Notes: generated by a model from the letters alone, not told the origin. A stretch of DNA of 18,358 bases from Bacteroidales bacterium (GCA_004557565.1 SFGS01000048.1:1-18358), one strand, 5' to 3'; shown: positions 1 to 7,280, counted from the first letter of the stretch. Made by a program: numbers and translations.

Positions 1-159
1 CATGCCGCCAACCACACAATCCCTCCGCCACCCTCTCACGAGGGCTCACCACATTGCCCCAAGGATAAAAACCGCTCGCCGTTTCACGGCGAAAAACCCC
101 TGATGATAAAATGAATTCTTGGAAAAAAGCGGAATCAAATCTCCCAAAACGATTTTGCA

Positions 160-254
160 TGGTAGGGACGCGACACTTCGCGTCCGCGACAAATAACTGA
201 TATCCAATATAGTATCACAATTATGGGCGGACGTGAAGTATCACGTCCCTACCA
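160..254. repeat. REP/BIME-like double hairpin with inverted arms
   Basis: Two 28-nt arms (160-187 and 227-254) are reverse complements of each other at 25 of 28 positions, separated by 39 nt of AT-rich DNA. The outermost 11 bp (160-170 with 244-254) match perfectly. Each arm also folds on itself: GGACGCG/CGCGTCC with a 6-nt loop (166-172 with 179-185), and GGACGTGA/TCACGTCC with a 4-nt loop (229-236 with 241-248). Two of the three differences between the arms are compensatory, a C-G pair in one arm being replaced by a T-A pair in the other, so the hairpin itself seems to have been maintained. Two inverted hairpins around a spacer is the layout of REP/BIME elements mobilised by RAYT transposases. 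No such transposase is in the window. Confidence 0.7.
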
Positions 255-339
255 GGTTTTTTCGCCAAAAGGCTGTTTTTTATGTTTTTGTTTCAGTCCC
301 CCAGTATTTTTCCACTGAACCGGGACTATGCCGCCCTTT

Positions 340-386
340 AAAAAAGCACCCTATTAAATCCCGAAATTGAGATTTAATAGGGTGCT
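340..386 (-). terminator. Intrinsic terminator of the LRR protein gene
   Basis: A perfect 16-bp inverted repeat (345-360 with 371-386, 10-nt loop). On the minus strand it is followed directly by a run of five T (341-345), giving a classic Rho-independent terminator about 30 nt past the stop codon of the LRR gene. Confidence 0.88.
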
Positions 387-415
387 CGTTATTTTTATGT
401 CCTAATTGGGGGCGG

Positions 416-2212
416 TTATTTTACGATTACTTTTGTGGCTTTGCCGTTGAGGGTGACTATGTACACGCCCTTGTTGAGCGTCACGCTCAAGCGTTCGCTG
501 CCGTTGGCTAAGCGCACGCCACCGATGTTGTAAACGCTGATGTCGCCTTGCGCGCCGTCGATGGTGAGCACACCGTCAGCCACGCTCACGCTTGCGTCGA
601 TGCTGCTAACCACATCGTTCACGCCAGATGGCATGATGCCGTTGATGTTCTTGAATTTGCCCCATTGTGCGTCGGCCTTGTAAGCCTCCACGCCTTCTTC
701 TGGCACGTTGAGCACGCAGGTGTTCAGGTCCACATCTTCAAACACATCGGCTGTGATAGCGATTGGAGCGGCAACTTTAATGGTGAACGATTCCAGCGCA
801 GAGCAGCCGTAGAATGCCTCGGCGGCAATGGTGCCAATGGTGCTTGGCAATGTTACGCTCTTCAGCGCAGAGCAGCTGGCGAATGCCTCGTAGCCAATGC
901 TGGTGTAGCCTTCTGGCACGTCGATCGACTCAAGGCCGTTGGCGTAGTAGAACATCGATTCGCCTATGGTGCTTATGCCGCTACCGAGTGTCACGCTCTT
1001 CAAAGCAGAGCAGCGATACACGAAACTCTCGCCGATGCTGGTCACGCTGTTAGGCAATGCGAGTTTGGTAAGACCGGTGCAGCGGTAAAACACCTCGTCG
1101 CCGATGGTGGTGAGGGTTTCGGGCAGCGTGATGGCGCTGAGACCTACACAGCGACTGAATGCCGATGCGGCAATTTCTTCGGTGCCACTTGGCACTGCAT
1201 ACGCGCCGGTTTTGCCTGCTGGAAACGCCAACAAGTTTGTCTTTGCCTTGTTGAAAAGCACACCATCTGCCGATGCAAACGCTGCGTTGCCTTCTGCCAC
1301 ATTGATGGCTTTCAGGGCGGTGCAACCTTCAAACACGGCCTCGCCCAAGGTTTTCAATTTCTTTGGCAGGGTGATTTCGGTGAGTGACGAACAACCGTCG
1401 AAAGCGGCTTTGTCGAGTTTGGTGAGAGTGGCGGGAAGCACCACGTTTGTCAACGCCTTGCAGCCGTAGAACACCTTTTCGCGAATCTCGGTCACATCGC
1501 CAAATGTCACGCTTGCGAGCGATGAGCAACCCAAAAAGCAACTCTTGTCAAGCATCTCCAAACCAGCAGGCAGGGCGATTGACTTCAGCGAACTGCAATC
1601 AGAGAAGGCAAATTCGTCGATATAGATGATTTTTGGGGTGAGTGTGATTGTTTCAAGAGCCGAGCAGCGGCTGAAAGCGTGAGGCTTGATTTCGTTGGTT
1701 TCGCTACCGAGGACAAACTCCTTCAAGTCGCTGCAATATGCCAACGCGTTTTCGCCCACTTCCCACATAGTGGCAGGCCACACCACTTTGGTGAGGTTGG
1801 TGCCAGTGAACGCATACGACAGGTCGGTGCAGTAGTATAGGTCATTATCTTCGCTCACGTCGTAGCTGGTGGCGGTGTAATACTTGCTCCACGCATCCTC
1901 ATAGTAGGCGTCGCCGCCATCGGTGAGTTCAATGCCAGCGATGTTGAGTTCGGTGAGTTTGCCATCAGTAGTCTCGCCCTCAATATCCAGACCAGCCATC
2001 TCGCGGATAAAACGAATGTCGGTGCCATTGAGCGTACCGCTCACGGTAAGCGAAGTAATCGCATTTTTCTCACTTGCCGGAATAAGGGTGCTAAGCGTGC
2101 CAGCCTCAGTTACGGTCACGGTTTTACTTGTCGCGAAAGCCTGAGCCGACATCGCAACCATCAGAACGGCCGCTACCACGCAGCCACATACACGAGTAAA
2201 AAATTTCTCCAT
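416..2212 (-). CDS. Secreted BspA-type leucine-rich-repeat protein with T9SS-like C-terminal tail
   Basis: A 598-aa exported protein. Residues 1-27 form a signal peptide (hydrophobic core, cleavage near AQAFA). After a non-repeat N-terminal region come about 13 LRR_5/BspA-type repeats of roughly 23 residues, roughly residues 150-500, each carrying a core like AFxxCSALxxxxLPxxL. One longer insert (xxADGVLFNKxKTxLLAFPAGK type), usual in BspA proteins, follows the sixth or seventh repeat. The last ~70 residues contain the pattern VYNIGG...LNKGVYIVTLNGKATKVIVK, which fits a type A T9SS C-terminal sorting domain, so secretion through the outer membrane and surface attachment is likely. BspA-family proteins bind host matrix proteins or mediate aggregation in oral Bacteroidales; binding here is inference. 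The gene is monocistronic, with its own promoter (2272-2302) and terminator (340-386). Confidence 0.9.
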   Translation of the reverse strand: MEKFFTRVCGCVVAAVLMVAMSAQAFATSKTVTVTEAGTLSTLIPASEKNAITSLTVSGTLNGTDIRFIREMAGLDIEGETTDGKLTELNIAGIELTDGGDAYYEDAWSKYYTATSYDVSEDNDLYYCTDLSYAFTGTNLTKVVWPATMWEVGENALAYCSDLKEFVLGSETNEIKPHAFSRCSALETITLTPKIIYIDEFAFSDCSSLKSIALPAGLEMLDKSCFLGCSSLASVTFGDVTEIREKVFYGCKALTNVVLPATLTKLDKAAFDGCSSLTEITLPKKLKTLGEAVFEGCTALKAINVAEGNAAFASADGVLFNKAKTNLLAFPAGKTGAYAVPSGTEEIAASAFSRCVGLSAITLPETLTTIGDEVFYRCTGLTKLALPNSVTSIGESFVYRCSALKSVTLGSGISTIGESMFYYANGLESIDVPEGYTSIGYEAFASCSALKSVTLPSTIGTIAAEAFYGCSALESFTIKVAAPIAITADVFEDVDLNTCVLNVPEEGVEAYKADAQWGKFKNINGIMPSGVNDVVSSIDASVSVADGVLTIDGAQGDISVYNIGGVRLANGSERLSVTLNKGVYIVTLNGKATKVIVK

Positions 2213-2271
2213 ATTAGTTCATTATAAAAAATATATACTTGATTTCAAGAATCATCCTCAAAAAACCGCCC

Positions 2272-2302
2272 CAAAAATACTCAAAATCCCCCAATTATCA
2301 AA
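2272..2302 (-). promoter_or_regulatory. Bacteroidetes-type promoter of the LRR gene
   Basis: On the minus strand, TTTG (2299-2302) is followed after 19 nt by TATTTTTG (2272-2279), matching the Bacteroidetes sigma-ABfr consensus TTTG-N19-21-TAnnTTTG. This predicts a leader of about 55 nt before the ATG at 2212. Confidence 0.72.
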
Positions 2303-2320
2303 CTCCCCAAAGTATTTTCA

Positions 2321-2362
2321 CACATCAGGAATCTGACATTATAAATTAGAGTGCCTGATGTG
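2321..2362. repeat. 9-bp inverted repeat between two minus-strand genes
   Basis: CACATCAGG (2321-2329) and CCTGATGTG (2354-2362) are perfect reverse complements around a 24-nt AT-rich centre. The repeat lies between the stop codon of the 403-aa gene (2430) and the LRR promoter (2272-2302). No T run follows on the minus strand, so it is not a typical intrinsic terminator. It could be a weak terminator or a protein-binding site for LRR-gene control. Confidence 0.45.
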
Positions 2363-2421
2363 CCGGGCTTCTTGAATCTTCAAATTTTTCGAAATATCTA
2401 AGAATCGATGATTTGACTTGT

Positions 2422-2441
2422 GGGATGGGTTAGGGAAGGGG
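2422..2441 (+). other. Canonical G-quadruplex motif across a stop codon
   Basis: Four G runs with short loops: GGG-AT-GGG-TTA-GGG-AA-GGGG at 2422-2441 of the plus strand. This satisfies the standard G3+N1-7 rule. It overlaps the stop codon (2430-2432) of the minus-strand 403-aa gene, on the template strand of that gene. Further G runs continue to about 2493, within the codons for the gene's C terminus. Confidence 0.6.
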
Positions 2442-3641
2442 AGTGGTGATGGGGAGGTGGATTTTGGTGGGGTGGGTGGCGATGGGGAGGCGGTAGGTGC
2501 CATCATCGTCGCGGCTGATGAAGTAGTGGTGGGCGATGTCGTCGTTGATGATGATGGATCGCACCATTTTCTTGATTCGTGAGAGGTTTTGGTTCAATTT
2601 GTCGGGTTTGAGGAGTGCATCTACACTTTCTTCCACGTAGTTGCTGCCGGGGTGCACTTCCTCGTAAATGTCGATGAAATCGGCGCGGTGGTTCGAAAGT
2701 TCTTTCAGGCGGCAGCCTTCTGGGTGCAACAGGAACCAAATGTAGAGGGTGCGGCTGGCGGCACTCATCTTCAGTTCCATTTCATTGTATTCGGGGAAGA
2801 TGATTTTGCGGTCGCGGTTCACTACCAGCATAGGCATCGTGTTCACCACATACTTGCCCTGTAGCGATGTGGCAATTAGTTCGGTAGGGTCGGCGTGATA
2901 CTTTTGTATGAAGTCCATAATCAGAGCCTGAATCAACTGCAAGTCGTGGTTGCGCTGCTGCTGCAAACTCTGAGCATAGTCATTTTCTTGCACGTCCTCT
3001 CTCAGGATTTCGATTTGTGCCTCGTCCTCCTTCGTCAGTTTTGCTTCACCAACCTCGTCTTCATCCGTTAGCGTAAATCTCTCTGCATTGCCGTCCTCGA
3101 TTGGTGTTGGTTCCTCAGCCCAATTCCCCTTTTTAGGAGCATTGCAATAATTCATCATCAGGTTGCGCTCATCACGGAACTTCCGCTCCCTTTTATAGAC
3201 ACGATGTTCAATCGACAGGAATTTACTTGATGCCGACTCGCCGGCTGCCAAACCGATTTCGGGGAAAATGAGTGTGAAGGTGCTGTTGTCGCCATCGCGA
3301 TCTTCCTCCACCGAGGTGAGGCGGTTGTAGAACGTGAACAAGCCATCGTCGAGCGTGTGCATACTCTGAATCACGCAAGCGAGCACGGAATATCGGCCGA
3401 TATTGCCAGCATTCACCTTTCGGGCGGCAATCACCATGCCAAGGCGGTTCACCTCTGGCACATGCGCCGTTACCACCTCCATTTTGGCAAGCCAACCGAG
3501 GTTGATGCTGCGCCTGAGCGACGACTTCAGCAAGTGGTTGTAGGCTTGAGCCTGGTGGTCACTACTCACAAACAGATACAGTTTGCCATACTCCAAGTGG
3601 TAGAGCAGTTCGGGATTGATAAAATTGGTCACGTCCATCAT
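2430..3641 (-). CDS. Conserved Bacteroidetes protein of unknown function, partner of the vWA gene
   Basis: I do not recognise a named function. The start chosen is ATG at 3641 (ATG ATG GAC...), giving 403 aa; an upstream GTG at 3692 would add 17 residues but is preferred less. No signal peptide or membrane segment is seen, so it is probably cytoplasmic. There are three parts: an alpha/beta-like N-terminal region (about 1-150), an acidic charged linker (about 173-223, rich in D and E), and a helical C-terminal region from about 290 onward, beginning MSAASRTLYIWFLLHPEGC. The pattern LY-FLL-HPEG followed by a downstream SRIKK helix and HHYFISR is, from memory, shared by many Bacteroidetes hypothetical proteins and might be winged-helix-like. 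It lies 93 nt downstream of the vWA gene on the same strand, with no obvious terminator between, suggesting co-transcription and a joint role. The C terminus is unusually proline- and threonine-rich (IHLPITTPLP). Confidence 0.75.
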   Translation of the reverse strand: MMDVTNFINPELLYHLEYGKLYLFVSSDHQAQAYNHLLKSSLRRSINLGWLAKMEVVTAHVPEVNRLGMVIAARKVNAGNIGRYSVLACVIQSMHTLDDGLFTFYNRLTSVEEDRDGDNSTFTLIFPEIGLAAGESASSKFLSIEHRVYKRERKFRDERNLMMNYCNAPKKGNWAEEPTPIEDGNAERFTLTDEDEVGEAKLTKEDEAQIEILREDVQENDYAQSLQQQRNHDLQLIQALIMDFIQKYHADPTELIATSLQGKYVVNTMPMLVVNRDRKIIFPEYNEMELKMSAASRTLYIWFLLHPEGCRLKELSNHRADFIDIYEEVHPGSNYVEESVDALLKPDKLNQNLSRIKKMVRSIIINDDIAHHYFISRDDDGTYRLPIATHPTKIHLPITTPLP

Positions 3642-3734
3642 ATTACTATCAGTTTTTCGGGATAAAGTTAATAAAAAAGTTGTCACACTCACACTAATAT
3701 GTAGTGCAAGTGCAACAACCGTGCCAATCAGGTA

Positions 3735-4394
3735 TTAGGATTTGAAGAAGTTTTTGGAAATTCTCCTTTTCATCTCAGCGCGTTCTTCAGGTGTTGGGGC
3801 CATGCAGTAGTGCACATTGTCTGCCCACTTCATTCTGCTCTCATTCACAATTTTTGCCATTTTCTCTGTTCCCTCTTCCGTTTTTTCCCATGTCATGGTA
3901 TTGTCGATTGAAAGGTTGAACGCCACTGATTCCACATCGTGGTCGGCACCGATGTAGGCAAACATCCACCCTTCCTGCTTGTAGGCTTCAATCAGCGCCT
4001 TGATGGCTTTGGCGGAAAACTCTCGCGAAGCGTTTTCGTAGCCGTCGGTGATGATGGTCACCGCCACGCTGGCAGATTCGTCGTCCTTTACGGTGGTGTG
4101 CAAGCGTGTGCACACATTGCCTATGGCATCGTAGAGCGGAGTCATGCAGCAAGGCTCATAATCGGCAAGGGTGATGTCGTTCACCTTTTCGATAGGCGTG
4201 TTTTCGTAAATCACCTTCTGCTCGCAGCCGCAGAATGCCACCAGCGTCACAAACTGCTCCTGCTCCGCGTTTTTCTTTCTCATGCTGCGAATGCAGCCGA
4301 ATGTTTCGTTCACACTGTCGACGGCTTGCTTGCGAATGCTTGTCATCGAGCCGCTCTTGTCGAGAATCACTACGTTGTAAATCTTGCTGTTCAT
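3735..4394 (-). CDS. von Willebrand factor type A domain protein
   Basis: A 219-aa single-domain vWA protein. The metal-ion-dependent adhesion site is complete: D12-x-S14-x-S16 in LDKSGSM, T85 in MTPLYDA, and D117 in ITDGYENASREFS. There is no signal peptide or transmembrane helix, so a cytosolic role is expected, unlike surface adhesins. Length and motif order fit small TerY-like vWA proteins found across Bacteroidetes. TerY-type proteins usually act with a kinase and phosphatase, and vWA-MoxR systems with an AAA+ ATPase; none of these is in the window. The start is an ATG with a TAACTTTG promoter element about 65 nt upstream. It is followed by the 403-aa protein gene, forming a two-gene unit. 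The divergent neighbour is rbfA, 210 nt away. The substrate bound by the MIDAS is unknown. Confidence 0.88.
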   Translation of the reverse strand: MNSKIYNVVILDKSGSMTSIRKQAVDSVNETFGCIRSMRKKNAEQEQFVTLVAFCGCEQKVIYENTPIEKVNDITLADYEPCCMTPLYDAIGNVCTRLHTTVKDDESASVAVTIITDGYENASREFSAKAIKALIEAYKQEGWMFAYIGADHDVESVAFNLSIDNTMTWEKTEEGTEKMAKIVNESRMKWADNVHYCMAPTPEERAEMKRRISKNFFKS

Positions 4395-4459
4395 TTTCGT
4401 TGTGTTTTAAAAATGTCGTTATTTGTGGTTAATTAAGATTGATTTCTTGTTTCATGCCA

Positions 4460-4467
4460 CAAAGTTA
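4460..4467 (-). promoter_or_regulatory. Putative -7 element for the vWA gene
   Basis: TAACTTTG on the minus strand matches TAnnTTTG. No good TTTG lies 19-21 nt upstream, so support rests on the -7 element and on position, about 65 nt before the ATG at 4394. Confidence 0.55.
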
Positions 4468-4560
4468 CATCCAATTTCCGCACACCCCCATTTCCTGCAA
4501 CCTTGCATTTTTTTCACCTCAAAATACGGTGGTGTGATACGGGTTTTCGGTGAAAATGAT

Positions 4561-4568
4561 TATCTTTG
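4561..4568 (+). promoter_or_regulatory. Putative -7 element for the rbfA operon
   Basis: TATCTTTG matches TAnnTTTG and lies 36 nt before the rbfA ATG at 4605. The -33 element is not clear. It is arranged divergently from the vWA promoter, about 100 nt away. Confidence 0.55.
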
Positions 4569-4604
4569 CAGACCATATGTAATTAATAACTGAAATACAC
4601 TGAT

Positions 4605-4970
4605 ATGCAATCTACTCGACTTGAAAAAATAGCTCGCTTGCTCCAAAAGGAACTGAGCGAAATCTTCCGTCTCGAAACAGCGAAAATGGGTGGTGTGCTC
4701 GTGAGCGTGAGCGCAGTGCGTGTGTCGCCCGACTTGAGCATCGCACGCGCCTACCTGAGTGTGTTCCCAAGCGAACGCGCACAGGAAATCATGGCTAACA
4801 TCAACGCCAACGAAAAGGGCATTCGCTACAATCTGGCTCAGCGTGTGCGCTACCAACTCCGCAAAACGCCTGAGTTACACTTCCATCTCGACGATTCGCT
4901 CGACTATATCCAGCACATCGACGAACTGCTGGCTAAAGACGGCACAAAGACTGATAAAACTGAGGAATAA
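4605..4970 (+). CDS. rbfA: 30S ribosome-binding factor A
   Basis: A 121-aa protein with the RbfA layout: a short N-terminal helix (RLEKIARLLQKELSEIF), a beta strand region with VRVSPDLSIARAYLSVF, a helix-kink-helix around INANEKGIRYNLAQRV, and the family hallmark RKTPELHFHLDDSLDY near the C terminus. RbfA is a type II KH-fold protein that binds immature 30S subunits near the 5' end of 16S rRNA and assists late maturation, especially in the cold. The ATG at 4605 gives the usual N terminus and length (about 115-130 aa). It is the first gene of a probable three-gene transcript, with the permease gene starting 14 nt after its stop. A Bacteroidetes -7 element lies upstream at 4561-4568. Confidence 0.95.
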   Translation: MQSTRLEKIARLLQKELSEIFRLETAKMGGVLVSVSAVRVSPDLSIARAYLSVFPSERAQEIMANINANEKGIRYNLAQRVRYQLRKTPELHFHLDDSLDYIQHIDELLAKDGTKTDKTEE

Positions 4971-4983
4971 TAGCCATCCGTAA

Positions 4984-6207
4984 GTGAGCCTCTCTTTCAA
5001 CATAGCGCTTCGCTACCTGCGTGCCAAGAAAGGGCACACAGCCGTGAACATTATCTCCATCATCTCTGTGTTAGGGGTGGTGGTGACCACTGCCGCGCTG
5101 ATTTGTGTGCTAAGCGTGTTCAACGGTTTTCACGACTTGATTAAGGAGAAACTCTCCACCGTTGACCCCGACATCGCCATCACCGCCACTATGGGCAAGA
5201 CCATAGCCGATGCCGACAGCGTGGTGCGTGTGGCGCAAGCCATTCCGGGTGTGGAAATGGCTATGCCTGTGGTGGAGGACAATGCCCTCGCCATTTTCGC
5301 CGACTACAGTATGCCGCTGAGGCTGAAAGGCGTGCCGAAAGACTACAATCGGCTCACGGGCATCGACAGCGTGATTGTGGAGGGCGATTTCCTGTTGGAG
5401 GACGAGGTGTCGCGCTATGCGGTGCTGGGCGTTGGCCCTGCCGTGAACTTGAACGCACGCGCCGGCTCGTTGCGAATGCTCCAACTCTATGCGCCACAGC
5501 GTCGCGGACAGGTTGACCTCAACGACCCGATGAACGCCTTCACCGAAGATTCGGTGTTTGTGGCTGGCATTTTCATGGTGCAGCAGAAGGATTTCGACAA
5601 CGATATGATTTTTGCTCCCATCGACTTGGCGCGCGAACTGTTTGACTACACCACCGAAGCCACACAAGTGGAGTTGAAACTCGCTCGTGGAGCCTCGGAA
5701 CAAGCCGTGATGGACCAACTGAATGCGCAGTTGGGCGAATCCTACACGGTGAAAAATCGCATGATGCAGCAAGATGCGTCGTTCCGACTGGTGAATATGG
5801 AAAAATGGATCACGTTCCTGCTGCTCGCATTCATTCTGGTGATTGCCACTTTCAATGTGATCAGCACCCTCTCGCTTTTGATTATCGAGAAAGACGAGAG
5901 CATTCGCACCTTCAGAAGCCTCGGTGCCACCGACAAGCAAATCACACGCATTTTCGTCACAGAAGGGTGGCTGATTGCCCTTGTGGGTGCTGTGGCTGGC
6001 GTGGCTTTGGGACTGGTACTTTGCCTCTGCCAGCAGCAGTTTGGCTGGCTCAAGCTCTCGGCTCGCCCCGATGCGGTGATAGTGAACGCCTATCCGGTGG
6101 TGGTGGTTTGGACCGATGTGCTGGTGGTGTTTATGCTGGTGGCGGCTGTTGGGCTTGTCACTTCGCTCGTCACTTCGCTGATGATGCGCCGCCGACTTAA
6201 CAGATAA
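4984..6207 (+). CDS. ABC transporter permease, LolC/LolE (FtsX) type
   Basis: A 407-aa inner-membrane protein with the LolC/E plan. TM1 lies near residues 21-46, followed by a large periplasmic MacB-type domain (about 47-270) and an FtsX core with TMs at about 275-299, 328-348 and 372-399. The segment after TM2 (LIIEKDESIRTFRSLGATDKQITRIFVTEGW) is the conserved cytoplasmic coupling loop that contacts the ATPase. In Gram-negative bacteria such permeases, with LolD, extract lipoproteins from the inner membrane; in Bacteroidetes one protein often replaces LolC and LolE. No LolD ATPase is in the window. The start is GTG at 4984, needed for the conserved MSLSFNIALRYLRAKKG beginning. It lies 13 nt past the rbfA stop, suggesting translational coupling. 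RbfA-permease adjacency is, from memory, common in Bacteroidales. Confidence 0.88.
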   Translation: MSLSFNIALRYLRAKKGHTAVNIISIISVLGVVVTTAALICVLSVFNGFHDLIKEKLSTVDPDIAITATMGKTIADADSVVRVAQAIPGVEMAMPVVEDNALAIFADYSMPLRLKGVPKDYNRLTGIDSVIVEGDFLLEDEVSRYAVLGVGPAVNLNARAGSLRMLQLYAPQRRGQVDLNDPMNAFTEDSVFVAGIFMVQQKDFDNDMIFAPIDLARELFDYTTEATQVELKLARGASEQAVMDQLNAQLGESYTVKNRMMQQDASFRLVNMEKWITFLLLAFILVIATFNVISTLSLLIIEKDESIRTFRSLGATDKQITRIFVTEGWLIALVGAVAGVALGLVLCLCQQQFGWLKLSARPDAVIVNAYPVVVVWTDVLVVFMLVAAVGLVTSLVTSLMMRRRLNR

Positions 6208-6230
6208 TTCTCTCAATTCCCAATAACACG

Positions 6231-7259
6231 ATGAATATCCGTCACGACATCGAAAACGCATGGGGCGCAATCAAGCGTTTTGCGCGCCGTATGCTCGTCA
6301 CCAAACGCCTGATGGCGCTGATGGCAATGGGCGTGACTGCACTCGTGAGCATTGTGGTGCTGTATTACAGCGATTGGCGACTGGCTGTGGGGCCGTGGCA
6401 CACCTATGGAAACGGGCTGTTCAGCGTCAACGAGCCCCGCGACGAGCATTACGAAAACTTCCTCCTTTCGGGCGATTTCCGGAAGCGACTGGAGAACCGT
6501 GGCGGCGGTCCACTGGTGGCATCGTTCCAGAAGTCGGTGCTGTCCGACGCTGGCGAGGTGATTGACATTCGCCACATCAACGTGTTTGACATCAGCAAGC
6601 GTTTCAGCCGACTGTTCAGCACCGAAAAACAGGTGGCACGCACCTTCCTCTCGCGTAAAAACTCCTATTTTGTGGAATACGACATTCAACCAGCCCCGAA
6701 GGTTGACGGACACCCTGCCATGTACTACAAGTCGCGCTACCGCGACGAGGGTGGCTACTACGCACGCGGCATGGTGGTGTGCGCACATCACCGCGCTTAC
6801 TTCTTTGAATCGTATTCCAACTACAGCCCATACCTCGATTGGGAAAACGACACCAAAACCTACTATTTCGACAAGTCGGTAAACGAAACGAGAAACTTCA
6901 CCGTCGATAACATGGACTCGATAGAAAACCGCTTCTTCCTCTGGTCGATATTCCTCTTTGCCGTCTATGTGACGGCTGGTGCATTGGCGTTCAGAATGGT
7001 CACCCGCGGCATCATCAACCAAGGCCCCGACTATCCAATCGTCAACCTCGAATCCCACAAACGCTGGCAATGGCTCACCGGGCTCACCATCGTGATGATG
7101 CTCGTAATGTTTGTGATGATGGTGGCATTTTGGCAATACAAAGGCACCACGCCCCTCCAAACCGCCTCCTTCATCATCTTCGGCCTCCTCATCTACACCT
7201 TCAACCTCCCCACCAGCATCCACCTCTACAAAAAAGCCCGCAACCGCCTCCACCGCTAA
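6231..7259 (+). CDS. Uncharacterised four-helix membrane protein
   Basis: A 342-aa protein I cannot assign. Starting at ATG 6231, 23 nt after the permease stop, it is the last gene of the rbfA transcript. One hydrophobic helix lies near residues 27-46, followed by a soluble region of about 185 residues (WHTYGNGLFSVNEPRDEHY..., with ENRGGGP, PAMYYKSRYRDEGGYY and several aromatic patches). Three further helices lie near 236-258, 284-305 and 310-330, with a basic C-terminal tail (KKARNRLHR). A short basic N terminus before TM1 suggests it is cytoplasmic, which places the soluble region in the periplasm. No catalytic motif was recognised. A role beside the Lol-type permease, such as envelope stress or lipoprotein handling, is only suggested by position. 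Confidence 0.8.
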   Translation: MNIRHDIENAWGAIKRFARRMLVTKRLMALMAMGVTALVSIVVLYYSDWRLAVGPWHTYGNGLFSVNEPRDEHYENFLLSGDFRKRLENRGGGPLVASFQKSVLSDAGEVIDIRHINVFDISKRFSRLFSTEKQVARTFLSRKNSYFVEYDIQPAPKVDGHPAMYYKSRYRDEGGYYARGMVVCAHHRAYFFESYSNYSPYLDWENDTKTYYFDKSVNETRNFTVDNMDSIENRFFLWSIFLFAVYVTAGALAFRMVTRGIINQGPDYPIVNLESHKRWQWLTGLTIVMMLVMFVMMVAFWQYKGTTPLQTASFIIFGLLIYTFNLPTSIHLYKKARNRLHR

Positions 7260-7280
7260 CCCTTCCCACAGGTTTTACGT

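Larger units (their letters stand above)
1..415. other. Intergenic region with hairpin-rich repeats
   Basis: No convincing gene is visible here. The left end is GC-rich and contains two small perfect hairpins: CCCTC/GAGGG (31-35 with 40-44, 4-nt loop) and TCGCCGT/ACGGCGA (76-82 with 86-92, 3-nt loop). Neither is followed by a T run on either strand, so they are not simple terminators. A larger composite inverted repeat at 160-254 and the terminator at 340-386 have their own entries. The segment between about 255 and 340 is T-rich and unremarkable. The GC-rich left end resembles, from memory only, short intergenic repeats common in gut Bacteroidales. Confidence 0.6.

Noticed and set aside
548..1387. 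279-aa plus-strand ORF opposite the LRR gene
   Set aside because: It is repetitive only because it mirrors the LRR repeats; no start signal or domain was seen.
5110..6270. 386-aa minus-strand ORF opposite the permease gene
   Set aside because: Its product is rich in His, Gln and Arg and shows no domain. The plus-strand frame is a clear LolC/E-type permease, so this is an antisense shadow.
6213..7253. 346-aa minus-strand ORF opposite the 342-aa membrane protein gene
   Set aside because: The plus-strand frame has a sensible transmembrane layout and operon spacing. The opposite frame lacks hydrophobic segments or motifs and has His-rich, shadow-like composition.
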